In this document: one piece after another, positions 25,132-33,370 of the stretch | How positions within the stretch are numbered: the first letter of the stretch is position 1 | How the letters are laid out: each line of letters begins with the position of its first letter | Assembly: GCF_014145635.1 (NCBI RefSeq) | Contig: NZ_JACHTC010000025.1 | Coordinates: forward strand, 1-38,351 | Direction of reading: 5' to 3' | DNA length: 38,351 bases | DNA from: Myroides sp. WP-1 | GTDB taxonomy: Bacteria; Bacteroidota; Bacteroidia; Flavobacteriales; Flavobacteriaceae | Made by a program: the position numbers and the translations under genes | Notes under the pieces: model-generated | What the model was told of the DNA's origin: nothing | Seen by the model: the letters and a program-made list of their open reading frames with translations, nothing else | Databases searched by the model: none

Positions 25132-27729
25132 TTATATACCTAGTGCTTGGTTAATTCTATTGGCTAAATCAGCATAGTGTGCTTGTGTCGCCGCATCACC
25201 TGATTTTGCTTTTTTACTCACAAGTTTTTGAATAGCGAATAATTCTCCCTTCTTGTAACTTGTTACCTCCGAAACGCGTTTCATTACTGTATAGTTGATG
25301 TTTCTTGCCTGATTGTCGGTTAAAGAAACTCTACATAATGTAGGCATTTGCAAAGATTGATCTAGGATTAACCCTTTTTTGTTTGTTTTTTCAAATAGTT
25401 TATTCACATCAATAATCAACGCATCTACGTAATTTTTTTGTGTCATTCGCTCTAAAATTGACAGTGATTTCCCTTTTTTAGTAGGAGCAAAGATCTCACT
25501 TCTCAATTGATTGAATAGGTCTTGAATCGTATACACTTTTTCACCATTTGTTTGGGTTTGCAGTGCTTCGCTCTCTAATAAACGAAGTAAACGCTCATCC
25601 GTTAACACATGATAGATCGCAGTATACTGTAATTCTCTCGCTAGAGAGTATGGCGAATATTCATATGGACCAACCGGAGAATCCTTTAAGCTGTACGTTT
25701 TTTCATTGATGTCATTGAAAAATAACCAGTTTGGAATCGTAAGCACATGTTTGCTCAAATATTCAACGGCTCTTTTCTGTGTTTCGTAAGGCACGGGTTG
25801 ATATGCTTTTTTGTTGTTTCCGTATACAGCATGATCTAAGTAAACACCACCAATATTTGATAAAACGTGTTGATTATACATTTGCCATTGTCCAATAGCG
25901 CCCATGTATAATTTTCCAGCTTCATAATAATCTTCTCCTTGGTCGTAGGTCCATGAAATAATATTATCTACTACTATTTTTAAATTTTTTAATCCATATT
26001 CACTTGCCTTCATCGCATCGTTTCCTAAATCTTCTGATTGTGATCTTGGATCAACGATGTTTAGATAGCTTTGTTGCTCTCCGTAAAAATACATGGGATC
26101 ATCTTGGTGATCTTCAATCATCTTGCGCAAAGCTTTCTTTTCTTCTTGTTGCGTTGGATACCAACGGTATCCCCATTCGATAGCATATTTGTCATACAAC
26201 CCAATTTGAGGTGTAATAGCTGTTACTTTATCTTCTGGTTGGGCTACATAATTGTAACGTGCGTAGTCCATAATAGAAGGAGCCGTTCCCCCCATTTGAT
26301 CCGTGAATGTTTTAGAACGCAAAGAATCCACAGGAAAAGCAAAAGAAGCACCCATATTGTGTTTCAAACCAAAAGTATGTCCAACTTCGTGCGAAGACAC
26401 AAATCGAATGGCATCACCCATATGTTCATCACTAAATTTGTTCGCTCTTGCTCTTTCGTCAATCGGACCTGTTTGAATGCGCATCCAACTGTGAACAGAC
26501 GTCATTACATTGTGCCACCAAATAATATCCGACTCAATGATCTCTCCACTTCGAGGGTCGATAACAGAAGGTCCCATCGCATTTGATTTCGGTGATGCAG
26601 CATAAGTAATTACCGAATAACGCACATCGTCAATATCAAAATCTTTATCGTCTTCTGTAGGTTCTTTTGCTAAAATTGCGTTTTTGAACCCCGCTTGCTC
26701 GAAAGCTACTTGCCAGTCATGTACCCCTGCAATGATTTTTTCTCTCCACTGTGGAGGAGTTGCTGGATCAATATAGTAAACAATAGGCTTTTTAGGCTCT
26801 ACTAACTCTCCGCGTAAATATTTTTCAATATCCTCTTCCTTGGGTTCCATTCTCCATTTAGTGATGAATTCTTGCTCTTCCATTTTGTGTTGAGCATCAC
26901 TGAAATGCCAATGTTTCTCTGTAAAAAAGCCTACGCGTTTATCTGCAATTCTCGGTTGCATCGGTTCTTTAGACAAAAGTACGATATTCGTCGTAACTCC
27001 CATAGAAACAGATACATCTCCAGAACCTTCATTGACACTTGTCGTCATCATAGATTTAACTACAATGTTCTCCGGAAACGTTTTAATTCCTTCGATATAA
27101 GATAAATTCGTTTTGATGGAAGTAGGTAAACTCAATCCCGATAACACATCATTGAAGCTCTTTTGATTTCCGTCAAATACTTTGTTTACCTTAATTACGG
27201 TAGCAGTAGAGTCTGGATTTTGAGTTTCAATATCAAAAACTTCTAAAACGGATTCAATAAAGTTATCCGCAACAGAACGCGTAATAGCATCTTCTTTTGG
27301 CGATGACACACGAGGAGTCTCCGTTTTTACCCAAATTTTATTCGCTAACGTGTCTTTGTGAAAAGTAATAAGTTTGTTTTCGTAGTTCATTCCCTTATTA
27401 GCTCCTGCGTCATTAATCTCTAAAGGAACTTGCGAAAGTTTGTTTACCAACAAAAACTGACGGTTTAATAAACTATCCGGTATTTCAAAATAAACATCCG
27501 TTTTGACTTGAATAACATTAAATAACCCTTTGGTATAGGTTCCCTTTTTTATTAAATCAGCGTAATTGTTTTCTTTCGTATCAGTAGAGTCTTTCTCCTT
27601 CTCTTTTTCCTTGTCAGCCCGCTTTTCCGTCTTCTTCTCTTTCGCATACAGTAAACCCGTTGGCGCTTGAGTTAAACATCCTAGTAAGGCTAAAGTACTG
27701 ATACTTAGTTTAACCGTGTTTCGATTCAT
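25132..27729 (-). CDS. Exported zinc-dependent metalloprotease (DUF5117/DUF4953 type)
   Basis: An 865-residue protein. The N-terminus carries a lipobox-like LALLGC (C18) and then a Lys/Glu-rich linker (about 30-55), so it may be a surface or periplasmic lipoprotein. A family N-terminal domain (DUF5117/5118-like, about 55-330) is followed by the metzincin-like catalytic domain. Zinc ligands are H447, H451 and H457 with E448 as base (HEVGHTFGLKH), and a Met-turn is at M487 (SIMDYARYNY). The C-terminal domain is helical. The family often lies beside SusC/SusD genes in Bacteroidota. It is first in the operon and probably cuts protein or peptide into pieces that SusCD can import. The substrate is an inference. 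Confidence 0.92.
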   Translation of the reverse strand: MNRNTVKLSISTLALLGCLTQAPTGLLYAKEKKTEKRADKEKEKEKDSTDTKENNYADLIKKGTYTKGLFNVIQVKTDVYFEIPDSLLNRQFLLVNKLSQVPLEINDAGANKGMNYENKLITFHKDTLANKIWVKTETPRVSSPKEDAITRSVADNFIESVLEVFDIETQNPDSTATVIKVNKVFDGNQKSFNDVLSGLSLPTSIKTNLSYIEGIKTFPENIVVKSMMTTSVNEGSGDVSVSMGVTTNIVLLSKEPMQPRIADKRVGFFTEKHWHFSDAQHKMEEQEFITKWRMEPKEEDIEKYLRGELVEPKKPIVYYIDPATPPQWREKIIAGVHDWQVAFEQAGFKNAILAKEPTEDDKDFDIDDVRYSVITYAASPKSNAMGPSVIDPRSGEIIESDIIWWHNVMTSVHSWMRIQTGPIDERARANKFSDEHMGDAIRFVSSHEVGHTFGLKHNMGASFAFPVDSLRSKTFTDQMGGTAPSIMDYARYNYVAQPEDKVTAITPQIGLYDKYAIEWGYRWYPTQQEEKKALRKMIEDHQDDPMYFYGEQQSYLNIVDPRSQSEDLGNDAMKASEYGLKNLKIVVDNIISWTYDQGEDYYEAGKLYMGAIGQWQMYNQHVLSNIGGVYLDHAVYGNNKKAYQPVPYETQKRAVEYLSKHVLTIPNWLFFNDINEKTYSLKDSPVGPYEYSPYSLARELQYTAIYHVLTDERLLRLLESEALQTQTNGEKVYTIQDLFNQLRSEIFAPTKKGKSLSILERMTQKNYVDALIIDVNKLFEKTNKKGLILDQSLQMPTLCRVSLTDNQARNINYTVMKRVSEVTSYKKGELFAIQKLVSKKAKSGDAATQAHYADLANRINQALGI

Positions 27730-27759
27730 TACAATGTTAAGTTTAAGTTAAGTAAGGGA

Positions 27760-27767
27760 TAAAGCTA
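27760..27767 (-). promoter_or_regulatory. Weak -7 element of the metalloprotease-susCD operon
   Basis: On the minus strand it reads TAGCTTTA, one base from TAnnTTTG, 31 bases upstream of the ATG. No TTG occurs at the -33 distance. A promoter without a -33 element but with direct repeats just upstream (27798-27831) looks activator-dependent. Confidence 0.4.
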
Positions 27768-27797
27768 AAGGACTTCTAGTTAAACTTAAAATTTTCA

Positions 27798-27831
27798 GGA
27801 GTGAGTGGATTTATTTTGGGAGTGAATGGAT
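27798..27831 (-). promoter_or_regulatory. Paired 13-bp direct repeats, candidate LytTR operator
   Basis: Plus-strand GGAGTGAGTGGAT (27798-27810) and GGAGTGAATGGAT (27819-27831) match at 12 of 13 bases and start exactly 21 bases apart, two helical turns. They lie three bases after the kinase stop codon and just upstream of the weak -7 element of the metalloprotease-susCD operon. LytTR regulators characteristically bind such spaced imperfect direct repeats, and a LytTR gene sits at the other end of the operon. Assignment to that regulator is inferred. Confidence 0.5.
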
Positions 27832-27834
27832 ATT

Positions 27835-29379
27835 TTAACAATTGATCAATGGGAAAATACAACTAAAAGTCTCGTTTTGTGAATCAGTTTGGAAGCCTTC
27901 GATTTGGTAATATTGATAAATAGAGGCAATATAAAATAACCCAAATCCTTCACTTTCTTCCTTTTGTTCTTTTAATTGAATATTATTGATTACAGTTACA
28001 CTGTCATTCGTTAGTGTTATTTGAATTAGTAAAGGAGAATCTAATGTTGCAATATTGTGCTTCATAGCATTTTCCACCGCAATTTGTAAAGCTAAATACG
28101 GAATTTTAGTTTTTGTAGGGGCGTGTTGTTTGTCGAGAATCTCAACGTGGAGTTCTTTGGGAAAACGAATACGCTGTAATTCGATATATTGTTCAATAAA
28201 TTTGAGCTCTTGATTGAGGTCAACTAAATTGCTACTTGGCGAATGAATTAAATAACGATAGGTATGGCTTAAGTTTAAGGTAAACTTTTGTGCTAAATCA
28301 CTGTCAATAGTAATAAGCATGTACAGCGAATTTAAGGAGTTAAACAAAAAATGAGGATTAATCTGATTTTTCAATTGTTTAAGCTGCATCAAAACTTTTT
28401 CCTTGGTCATTTTTTCTTTTTCCAAAGCCAATTGTTCTTTTTCCTTATAAGCGCGTTTACTTTCTAAATTAAAGAAATAAAGTAAAAGCAAGATGATCGA
28501 AATCGAACTAATGAAAATCAAATAGGTATTTCGCTTCAACGGAATTACATTTTCATCTACATTTAACTTGGGGAAGTTAATACTGATATACCCTTTAAAC
28601 GTTGTGGAGTTAAAGCTTGTAAAAAAACGATAGACTTCAAGCTTTAGAAATTCTGATTCAACGACCTTAGGCGTAGATTTGTTATTTGTATTGATCATGG
28701 TATCTTGACTCGTTGTCGAAGATACCTGAAAGATATTCTGACCAATTAGATTTAATTCAGGGTGATAAATACACGTTCCATCAGCCGCAAATATATAAGC
28801 GTAATTCGGTGTGGTAATGTCAATTGTTGTTAGGTGTTTGTGAAGCTCTTTCAGGCTGAAAATAAAACCTGTGAAAATTTGTTCTTTTTCTTTTTCGATA
28901 CTATTCCAACACACCCAATACAATTGTTGATCGAGTGTAATAAAAGTATTGATTTTGGTTTGATGACCATTTTTCAGGAATTGTTGTACCAGAGGGTGGT
29001 CTAAAGGAAGGACAGAGTGATCACTCAAGTTATGCGCTGTAACATGCTGGGAAGAGTCAACCGCAATATACCAGTTGTAGCTGGAAATACTATTATAAGG
29101 TTGAACCTCATTCAGTACTTCATACGTTTTCTTGAGTTGATCCAACGGACTGTGTTCAACCACATCAGTTAGCATAGTTAATTGATTGTCAATCTTTTTA
29201 AATTCTTCCTCTAAAGCATTTTTACGATGATTAAAACTCTTTTTGATGATGTCTTGGTAGGTCTCCTCATAGCTACTGTTAATAGAAATACTCAGGAATA
29301 GAATTGCAATAGAAGTGATACTTACAATGGCAATGGCTATAATCAAAAGTGTTCTACGCGAAAACAAAAGCTGTTTCAT
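27835..29379 (-). CDS. LytS-type sensor histidine kinase with extracytoplasmic domain
   Basis: A 514-residue membrane kinase. TM1 spans about 11-32 and TM2 about 283-302. The roughly 250 residues between them look like a Cache/PAS-type sensor (NYAYIFAADGTCIYHPELNLIGQNIF). A coiled coil (310-335) leads to the His_kinase domain with H343 in NQINPHFLFNSLNSL and an N-box AVENAMKHN (N437). The ATP lid/G-box is atypical (EGFGLFYIASIYQYY). Kinases of this type normally partner LytTR regulators, and the one at 19545 is the obvious candidate. It starts 20 bases after the NamZ-like gene, so the two are likely co-transcribed, and it is followed at once by the paired repeats. Confidence 0.92.
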   Translation of the reverse strand: MKQLLFSRRTLLIIAIAIVSITSIAILFLSISINSSYEETYQDIIKKSFNHRKNALEEEFKKIDNQLTMLTDVVEHSPLDQLKKTYEVLNEVQPYNSISSYNWYIAVDSSQHVTAHNLSDHSVLPLDHPLVQQFLKNGHQTKINTFITLDQQLYWVCWNSIEKEKEQIFTGFIFSLKELHKHLTTIDITTPNYAYIFAADGTCIYHPELNLIGQNIFQVSSTTSQDTMINTNNKSTPKVVESEFLKLEVYRFFTSFNSTTFKGYISINFPKLNVDENVIPLKRNTYLIFISSISIILLLLYFFNLESKRAYKEKEQLALEKEKMTKEKVLMQLKQLKNQINPHFLFNSLNSLYMLITIDSDLAQKFTLNLSHTYRYLIHSPSSNLVDLNQELKFIEQYIELQRIRFPKELHVEILDKQHAPTKTKIPYLALQIAVENAMKHNIATLDSPLLIQITLTNDSVTVINNIQLKEQKEESEGFGLFYIASIYQYYQIEGFQTDSQNETFSCIFPLINC

Positions 29380-29399
29380 AAGATAGGAGAGTCAGTGAA

Positions 29400-30623
29400 T
29401 TAATTAACGTAAAGTAGGTAAGGCGCACGAGTAAGTTCAAAGGCAGCTAATCCTTTTTTCCATGATTGACGAATTTCATTTTCCGTTTTACCAGCAATAA
29501 TTTGTTGTTTTAATTGATCTGTTCCCGCTAATTTAATAAAGAAATTAGTAAAAAACTTGTCTTTATTTTTTGTTTGATGATAGGCTTTTAACAACCATTT
29601 TAGCTCTAATTTTGTTACAGGTACCTCTTTAGAGAGATCTTCACCATAGCACAATTTGCCATTATTCATCGGATCTTTAGAACCAGCATTGGGCTTGGGA
29701 GTAAAACGATAAGGCATATTTTCTAAAAAAGGTGAACCGTAAATTTGAAATTGCAAATTCGTTCCTCTACCAGAACTAACATTTGTTCCTTCAAAGAAAC
29801 ACAAACTAGCGTATAGGTTGATCGCTTGATCATTGGGTAAATTTGGTGATGGTGACACAGGCAGTGCATAACTCGACTGGCGACTGTAATTCAAGTTAGG
29901 AATGACGGTTAGCTCTGCTTGGATACCCTCATTTAACCATTTTTCGCCATTAATCATTAACCCATATTCTCCAATGGTCATGCCGTGCAGTGTTGGTATA
30001 GGGTGCATACCAACAAAGCTTTTGTTTTTTAGCTCCAGAATAGGACCGTCTATTATCGTAATATTAGGATTGGGACGATCTAGAATTACAAGGGGGATCT
30101 TGTTCTCAGCACAAGCTTCCATAACATAGTGTAAAGATGAAATATAGGTGTAAAATCGAGCACCTACATCTTGTAAATCAAATAACATGATGTCAATACC
30201 AGCTAGTTGTTCTTTAGAAGGTTTTTTACTGTTGCCATACAGTGATAGAATCGGAAGCCCCGTTTGTGTATCTCGACCATCTTTCACAAGTTCGCCTGCA
30301 TCAGCTGTTCCTCTAAAACCATGTTCAGGAGCATATATTTTCGTAAGATTAACTCCCTTGCGCAATAAAAAATCAACCGTAGATACATATACATTGACAT
30401 CGAGATCTTCGCGAACAACGCCTGTCTGATTCGTTAGTATTCCTACCTTTTTGTTTTGTAAAAGTGCAAGATAAGCCGCTGTGTTCTCCGCACCAACAAT
30501 TATTGTTGAGCTCGAAGATGGAATCTCGCTTTCTATCTTTGAAAAAGAATAAGAATTTACACTATAAATCAATAGTGTTACTAAGAATAATAATGTATTT
30601 TTGACTGTTGAATTTGATACCAT
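29400..30623 (-). CDS. namZ: Exported NamZ-type exo-beta-N-acetylmuramidase (DUF1343)
   Basis: A 407-residue DUF1343-family protein. Characterised members (NamZ of Bacillus subtilis and Tannerella forsythia) remove MurNAc from the non-reducing end of peptidoglycan fragments. Family blocks are KVGILTNQTGVVRED, IYAPEHGFRGTADAGE, LPILSLYGNSKKPS, DLQDVGARFYTYISSLHYVMEAC and ILDRPNPN. A signal peptide (about 1-25) places it in the periplasm or beyond. The open frame reaches 30788 on the minus strand, but the ATG at 30623 begins the signal peptide and avoids deep overlap with the divergent permease gene. It probably forms an operon with the LytS-type kinase 20 bases downstream. This hints that the kinase or SusCD locus deals with cell-wall debris, but that link is only positional. 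Confidence 0.9.
   Translation of the reverse strand: MVSNSTVKNTLLFLVTLLIYSVNSYSFSKIESEIPSSSSTIIVGAENTAAYLALLQNKKVGILTNQTGVVREDLDVNVYVSTVDFLLRKGVNLTKIYAPEHGFRGTADAGELVKDGRDTQTGLPILSLYGNSKKPSKEQLAGIDIMLFDLQDVGARFYTYISSLHYVMEACAENKIPLVILDRPNPNITIIDGPILELKNKSFVGMHPIPTLHGMTIGEYGLMINGEKWLNEGIQAELTVIPNLNYSRQSSYALPVSPSPNLPNDQAINLYASLCFFEGTNVSSGRGTNLQFQIYGSPFLENMPYRFTPKPNAGSKDPMNNGKLCYGEDLSKEVPVTKLELKWLLKAYHQTKNKDKFFTNFFIKLAGTDQLKQQIIAGKTENEIRQSWKKGLAAFELTRAPYLLYVN
30534..30603 (+). promoter_or_regulatory. Candidate -7 elements for the ABC permease gene
   Basis: Two exact TAnnTTTG matches, TATCTTTG at 30534-30541 and TATTTTTG at 30596-30603, lie inside the 5' end of the divergent namZ coding region. 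Neither has an ideally spaced TTG (the first has one with a 25-base spacer). Either would support initiation at the TTG at 30631. Confidence 0.35.
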
Positions 30624-30630
30624 AACAAAG

Positions 30631-31866
30631 TTGAAATTAGAATATTTTATAGCTAAACGCTTAGTAACTACAAAGAACCATAAAAGTAGTATTTCTGCTC
30701 CAATTATTAAAATCGCTATTACAGCAATTGCTTTAGGGATTATAATGATGTTGGTGTCTGTTGCTACAGGCCTTGGTTTAAAACACAAAATTAGAGATAA
30801 AATTTCAGCTTTTAGCGGTCATATCGTAATTACTAAATACGATTCCAATATAACAGATATTACACTTAAACCCATTGAAATAGATCAAAACTTTTATCCA
30901 AACTTACAGGAAGTAAAAGGAGTAAAAAACATTCAACCTTTTGCTTCTAAAGCAGGTATTATACGCACTGAAAATGCTTTTGAAGGGATAGTATATAAAG
31001 GAGTAACTCCAGACTACCAATTCAATGAGATAGCAGAGTATATTGAACAAGGTAGATTACCTGTTTTTGGCGAAGGAATGAGTAATGAGATTTTAATGTC
31101 AACGTATATTGCTAATCGATTAGGACTTCAATTGGGAGGTAAGGTCAATACGTATTTCATGAAAGATTGGGGGAATAAAGTGCCAAATATTCGCCAATTT
31201 GAAATTGTAGGTTTGTACAATTCAGGCTTACAACAATTTGATGAAAACATTATCATTGGAGATCTTCGCCATGTACAACGATTAAATCGTTGGACAGAAA
31301 ATGAGGTCGGTGGTTTTGAGATCATTCTGAAAGACTTTGATAAAATTGAAGAAAAAGGAAGTGAAATTTATTTGAATTTACCTTCTACGGTAGATAGTAA
31401 AACCATTGTAGAAAAATATGAAAATGTCTTTGGATGGTTAGACATGTTTGACTTTAATATTAAAGTCATCATCATTATAATGATTGCAGTTGCTTCTATT
31501 AATATGATTGTCGCTTTGTTAGTTTTAATTCTAGAACGCACGCAAATGATAGGAATCTTAAAAGCACTTGGTGCGGCGAATTGGAGCGTGCGAAAAATAT
31601 TTTTATATAATGCGTTTTATTTAATTGGAAAAGGACTTTTATACGGAAATGCTATTGGACTTGGTTTGCTCTTTATTCAAAAATATACAGGATTAATTAA
31701 ATTAGATCCAACGTCATATTACGTTAGAGAAGCTCCTGTCTTGATCCGCTTTTCAGACGTACTTCTACTCAATGCAGGGGTGGTGATCGTCGCTATGTTA
31801 GTGTTGTTAATTCCTTCCTATCTAATTACGAAAATATCGCCTGTTAAGGCTATTCGATATGAATAA
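30631..31866 (+). CDS. LolE/FtsX-type ABC transporter permease
   Basis: A 411-residue membrane protein of the MacB/LolC-E superfamily. TM1 is near residues 25-50 (IAITAIALGIIMMLV) and is followed by a large periplasmic domain (about 60-275). Three C-terminal helices follow, with the FtsX-type signature ERTQMIGILKALGAANWSVRKIF between the second and third helices. The most family-like start is TTG at 30631 (KLEYFIAKRL follows); the frame is open to another TTG at 30601. The partner ATPase is not adjacent. In Bacteroidota such permeases usually serve in lipoprotein release, but a gene symbol would be a guess. The start lies 7 bases from the divergent namZ start. Confidence 0.88.
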   Translation: MKLEYFIAKRLVTTKNHKSSISAPIIKIAITAIALGIIMMLVSVATGLGLKHKIRDKISAFSGHIVITKYDSNITDITLKPIEIDQNFYPNLQEVKGVKNIQPFASKAGIIRTENAFEGIVYKGVTPDYQFNEIAEYIEQGRLPVFGEGMSNEILMSTYIANRLGLQLGGKVNTYFMKDWGNKVPNIRQFEIVGLYNSGLQQFDENIIIGDLRHVQRLNRWTENEVGGFEIILKDFDKIEEKGSEIYLNLPSTVDSKTIVEKYENVFGWLDMFDFNIKVIIIIMIAVASINMIVALLVLILERTQMIGILKALGAANWSVRKIFLYNAFYLIGKGLLYGNAIGLGLLFIQKYTGLIKLDPTSYYVREAPVLIRFSDVLLLNAGVVIVAMLVLLIPSYLITKISPVKAIRYE

Positions 31867-31896
31867 AAAAAGTCGCTTTAGCGACTTTTTTTATTC
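31861..31896. terminator. Perfect palindromic terminator containing both stop codons
   Basis: Sixteen bases (31861-31876) are the exact reverse complement of 31881-31896 around a TTTA loop. The hairpin has a GTCGC/GCGAC core flanked by 7-base A and T runs, so it terminates on both strands. The permease stop (31864-31866) and the convergent DUF4241 gene stop (31891-31893) sit symmetrically in the two arms. Confidence 0.95.
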
Positions 31897-32634
31897 TTCC
31901 TCATCTTCAAAAGTCAATTCAATATCGATAAATTGAACAATGATTTCACAAACTTCATTGTTTTCATCATAACCAAAATAAACAGGATAAGCTCCATCTC
32001 CATAACCGCTTTGAATCATGGGAATGGTTAAGTCTGTTCCTGGTATTTTGAAGTTGATCCAATCTCCACCAGGTCTTTGGTATTGTGGGTTATTTGCATA
32101 ACTCTTTTTGAATTCGGCAGCTAAGAAGTCATCGTAAATATTTCCCCCAGGATGAGCATTTAACCATTGCTGTTCAAAGGCACAATATGCATCTTTGGTT
32201 TCTACATCTACTATTGTAGCCAAACCAGCATCAACATTAAAACCGAAATATTCTCCTTTATTTAAAGTATCTATGTTTTCATGTCCAAGAAGGGCCTCTA
32301 GATGCTGAGTCGCTTGTTTATCTGATACCTTTACGCGAAAAGCAACATAACGATAGTGATCTTCATCAACCTCCATAACCAATACTGTTAGCGGAAAGCT
32401 ACCTTGTGCTACAGGGATAAAATAGGGTTGTTCATCGCTCTTTAGGTAAACCAAAGGATCTCGAACAAGTATATTACCCGTTGGAAATTTTACTTCACCA
32501 AGGTTGAGGTGAAATAAGTTCTTTTCACATATTGATGTAGCACTGAAATAGTGGTTGAAATTAGTAGGAGATAAGAGTAAATGCTTTTTTTGTTCATATA
32601 CAGTTATCCACTCAGGAGTCGGAATTGTTTTCAT
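31891..32634 (-). CDS. DUF4241-domain protein
   Basis: A 247-residue soluble protein with no signal peptide. The C-terminal half is the DUF4241 pattern: FNVDAGLATIVDVETKDAYCAFE, HPGGNIYDDFLAAEFKKSY, YQRPGGDWINFKIPGT, SGYGDGAYPVYFGYDENNEV and VQFIDIE. The function of the family is unknown to me. Its small scattered distribution and acidic character are reminiscent of immunity-type proteins, but no toxin is seen here. It lies 7 bases after the HEAT-like gene, so the two form an operon, and it ends in the shared palindromic terminator. Confidence 0.85.
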   Translation of the reverse strand: MKTIPTPEWITVYEQKKHLLLSPTNFNHYFSATSICEKNLFHLNLGEVKFPTGNILVRDPLVYLKSDEQPYFIPVAQGSFPLTVLVMEVDEDHYRYVAFRVKVSDKQATQHLEALLGHENIDTLNKGEYFGFNVDAGLATIVDVETKDAYCAFEQQWLNAHPGGNIYDDFLAAEFKKSYANNPQYQRPGGDWINFKIPGTDLTIPMIQSGYGDGAYPVYFGYDENNEVCEIIVQFIDIELTFEDEEE

Positions 32635-32641
32635 TGTTGTT

Positions 32642-33175
32642 TTATTTGTTTTTAACAGTCACTTCAGTAAGCGCTTTGTGATAAATTTTTTGAATACTCT
32701 TTTTTTCTTCTTTTTCTATTTGTTGTTCAATTAGAGAGACCAAATGTTGGGTACGGGGCTGATTCATTTTTACTATTTCTCCTAGAGCAAATGCTATACT
32801 CCAACGAACAACAGTTCCTTCGTGATTAATATTCATGACTAGTTGATCAATGGCAGATTCCAATTGATCAGGGTAAAGTGAGATTGTTAAACCTATGGTT
32901 TTAGCACATTCCCATTTAATTCGAGGAGCCTTGGATGAGAGCGTTTGGATGAGTAATATCAAAGCTTCTTCTGTAAGTATATTGGGCTTTTGCTCTGATG
33001 CATGCGCAAGGGCTTCTATACAAGTAGCTTTAGGAGAATCTTTAGCTGTTTGAATTTCTTCAATAAATTCATGTAATTGAAGCACGTTGCTTAATAGCCC
33101 TTCGCAAAGTAGTTGCGTTTTTTCTTTGGCTTTGTATTCCTTGGAATAAAGTATACCATGAACTGTTTTCATCAT
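32642..33175 (-). CDS. HEAT-like repeat protein
   Basis: About 177 residues from the first of two adjacent ATGs (33175 or 33172). The frame is open further upstream, but that extension is hydrophobic and lacks a good start. The protein is all-helical, with repeats resembling HEAT/ARM units: KAPRIKWECAKTIGLTISLYP, then EGTVVRWSIAFALGEIV. Such repeats bind proteins or nucleic acids, and no catalytic motif is present. It overlaps nothing and is followed after 7 bases by the DUF4241 gene. Coupling of the two products in one function is a reasonable inference. Confidence 0.7.
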   Translation of the reverse strand: MMKTVHGILYSKEYKAKEKTQLLCEGLLSNVLQLHEFIEEIQTAKDSPKATCIEALAHASEQKPNILTEEALILLIQTLSSKAPRIKWECAKTIGLTISLYPDQLESAIDQLVMNINHEGTVVRWSIAFALGEIVKMNQPRTQHLVSLIEQQIEKEEKKSIQKIYHKALTEVTVKNK

Positions 33176-33251
33176 ATGGTAGGTTGAATAGATTGAGAAT
33201 ACAAAGATCAATTTTTTATTGAAAGAGAGTGCCAATTCTGTGATTAAAATA

Positions 33252-33282
33252 ACAAAGCCGTTTCTACATAGAACGGCTTTGT
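33252..33282 (-). terminator. Probable terminator of the AraC-family gene
   Basis: An 11-bp stem (33252-33262 with 33272-33282), 9-base loop. On the minus strand it is followed by an imperfect T-rich tail (TATTTTAAT). It lies about 90 bases after the regulator gene and upstream of the HEAT-like gene. Confidence 0.55.
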
Positions 33283-33370
33283 AGTAAAGGGAAGCTCTGT
33301 TAAGAGTATATTGAAGTAGGTGCAGGTGTAATAAACCATTCCCTATGCGTTTATATTGGTAGTGTATGGA

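Noticed and set aside
26071..26586. 171-codon plus-strand frame inside the metalloprotease gene
   Set aside because: It lies antisense to a strongly conserved catalytic region and has no start context. It is a shadow ORF.
30624..30788. N-terminal extension of the NamZ-type protein
   Set aside because: It is antisense to the permease coding region and precedes a clean signal peptide at 30623.
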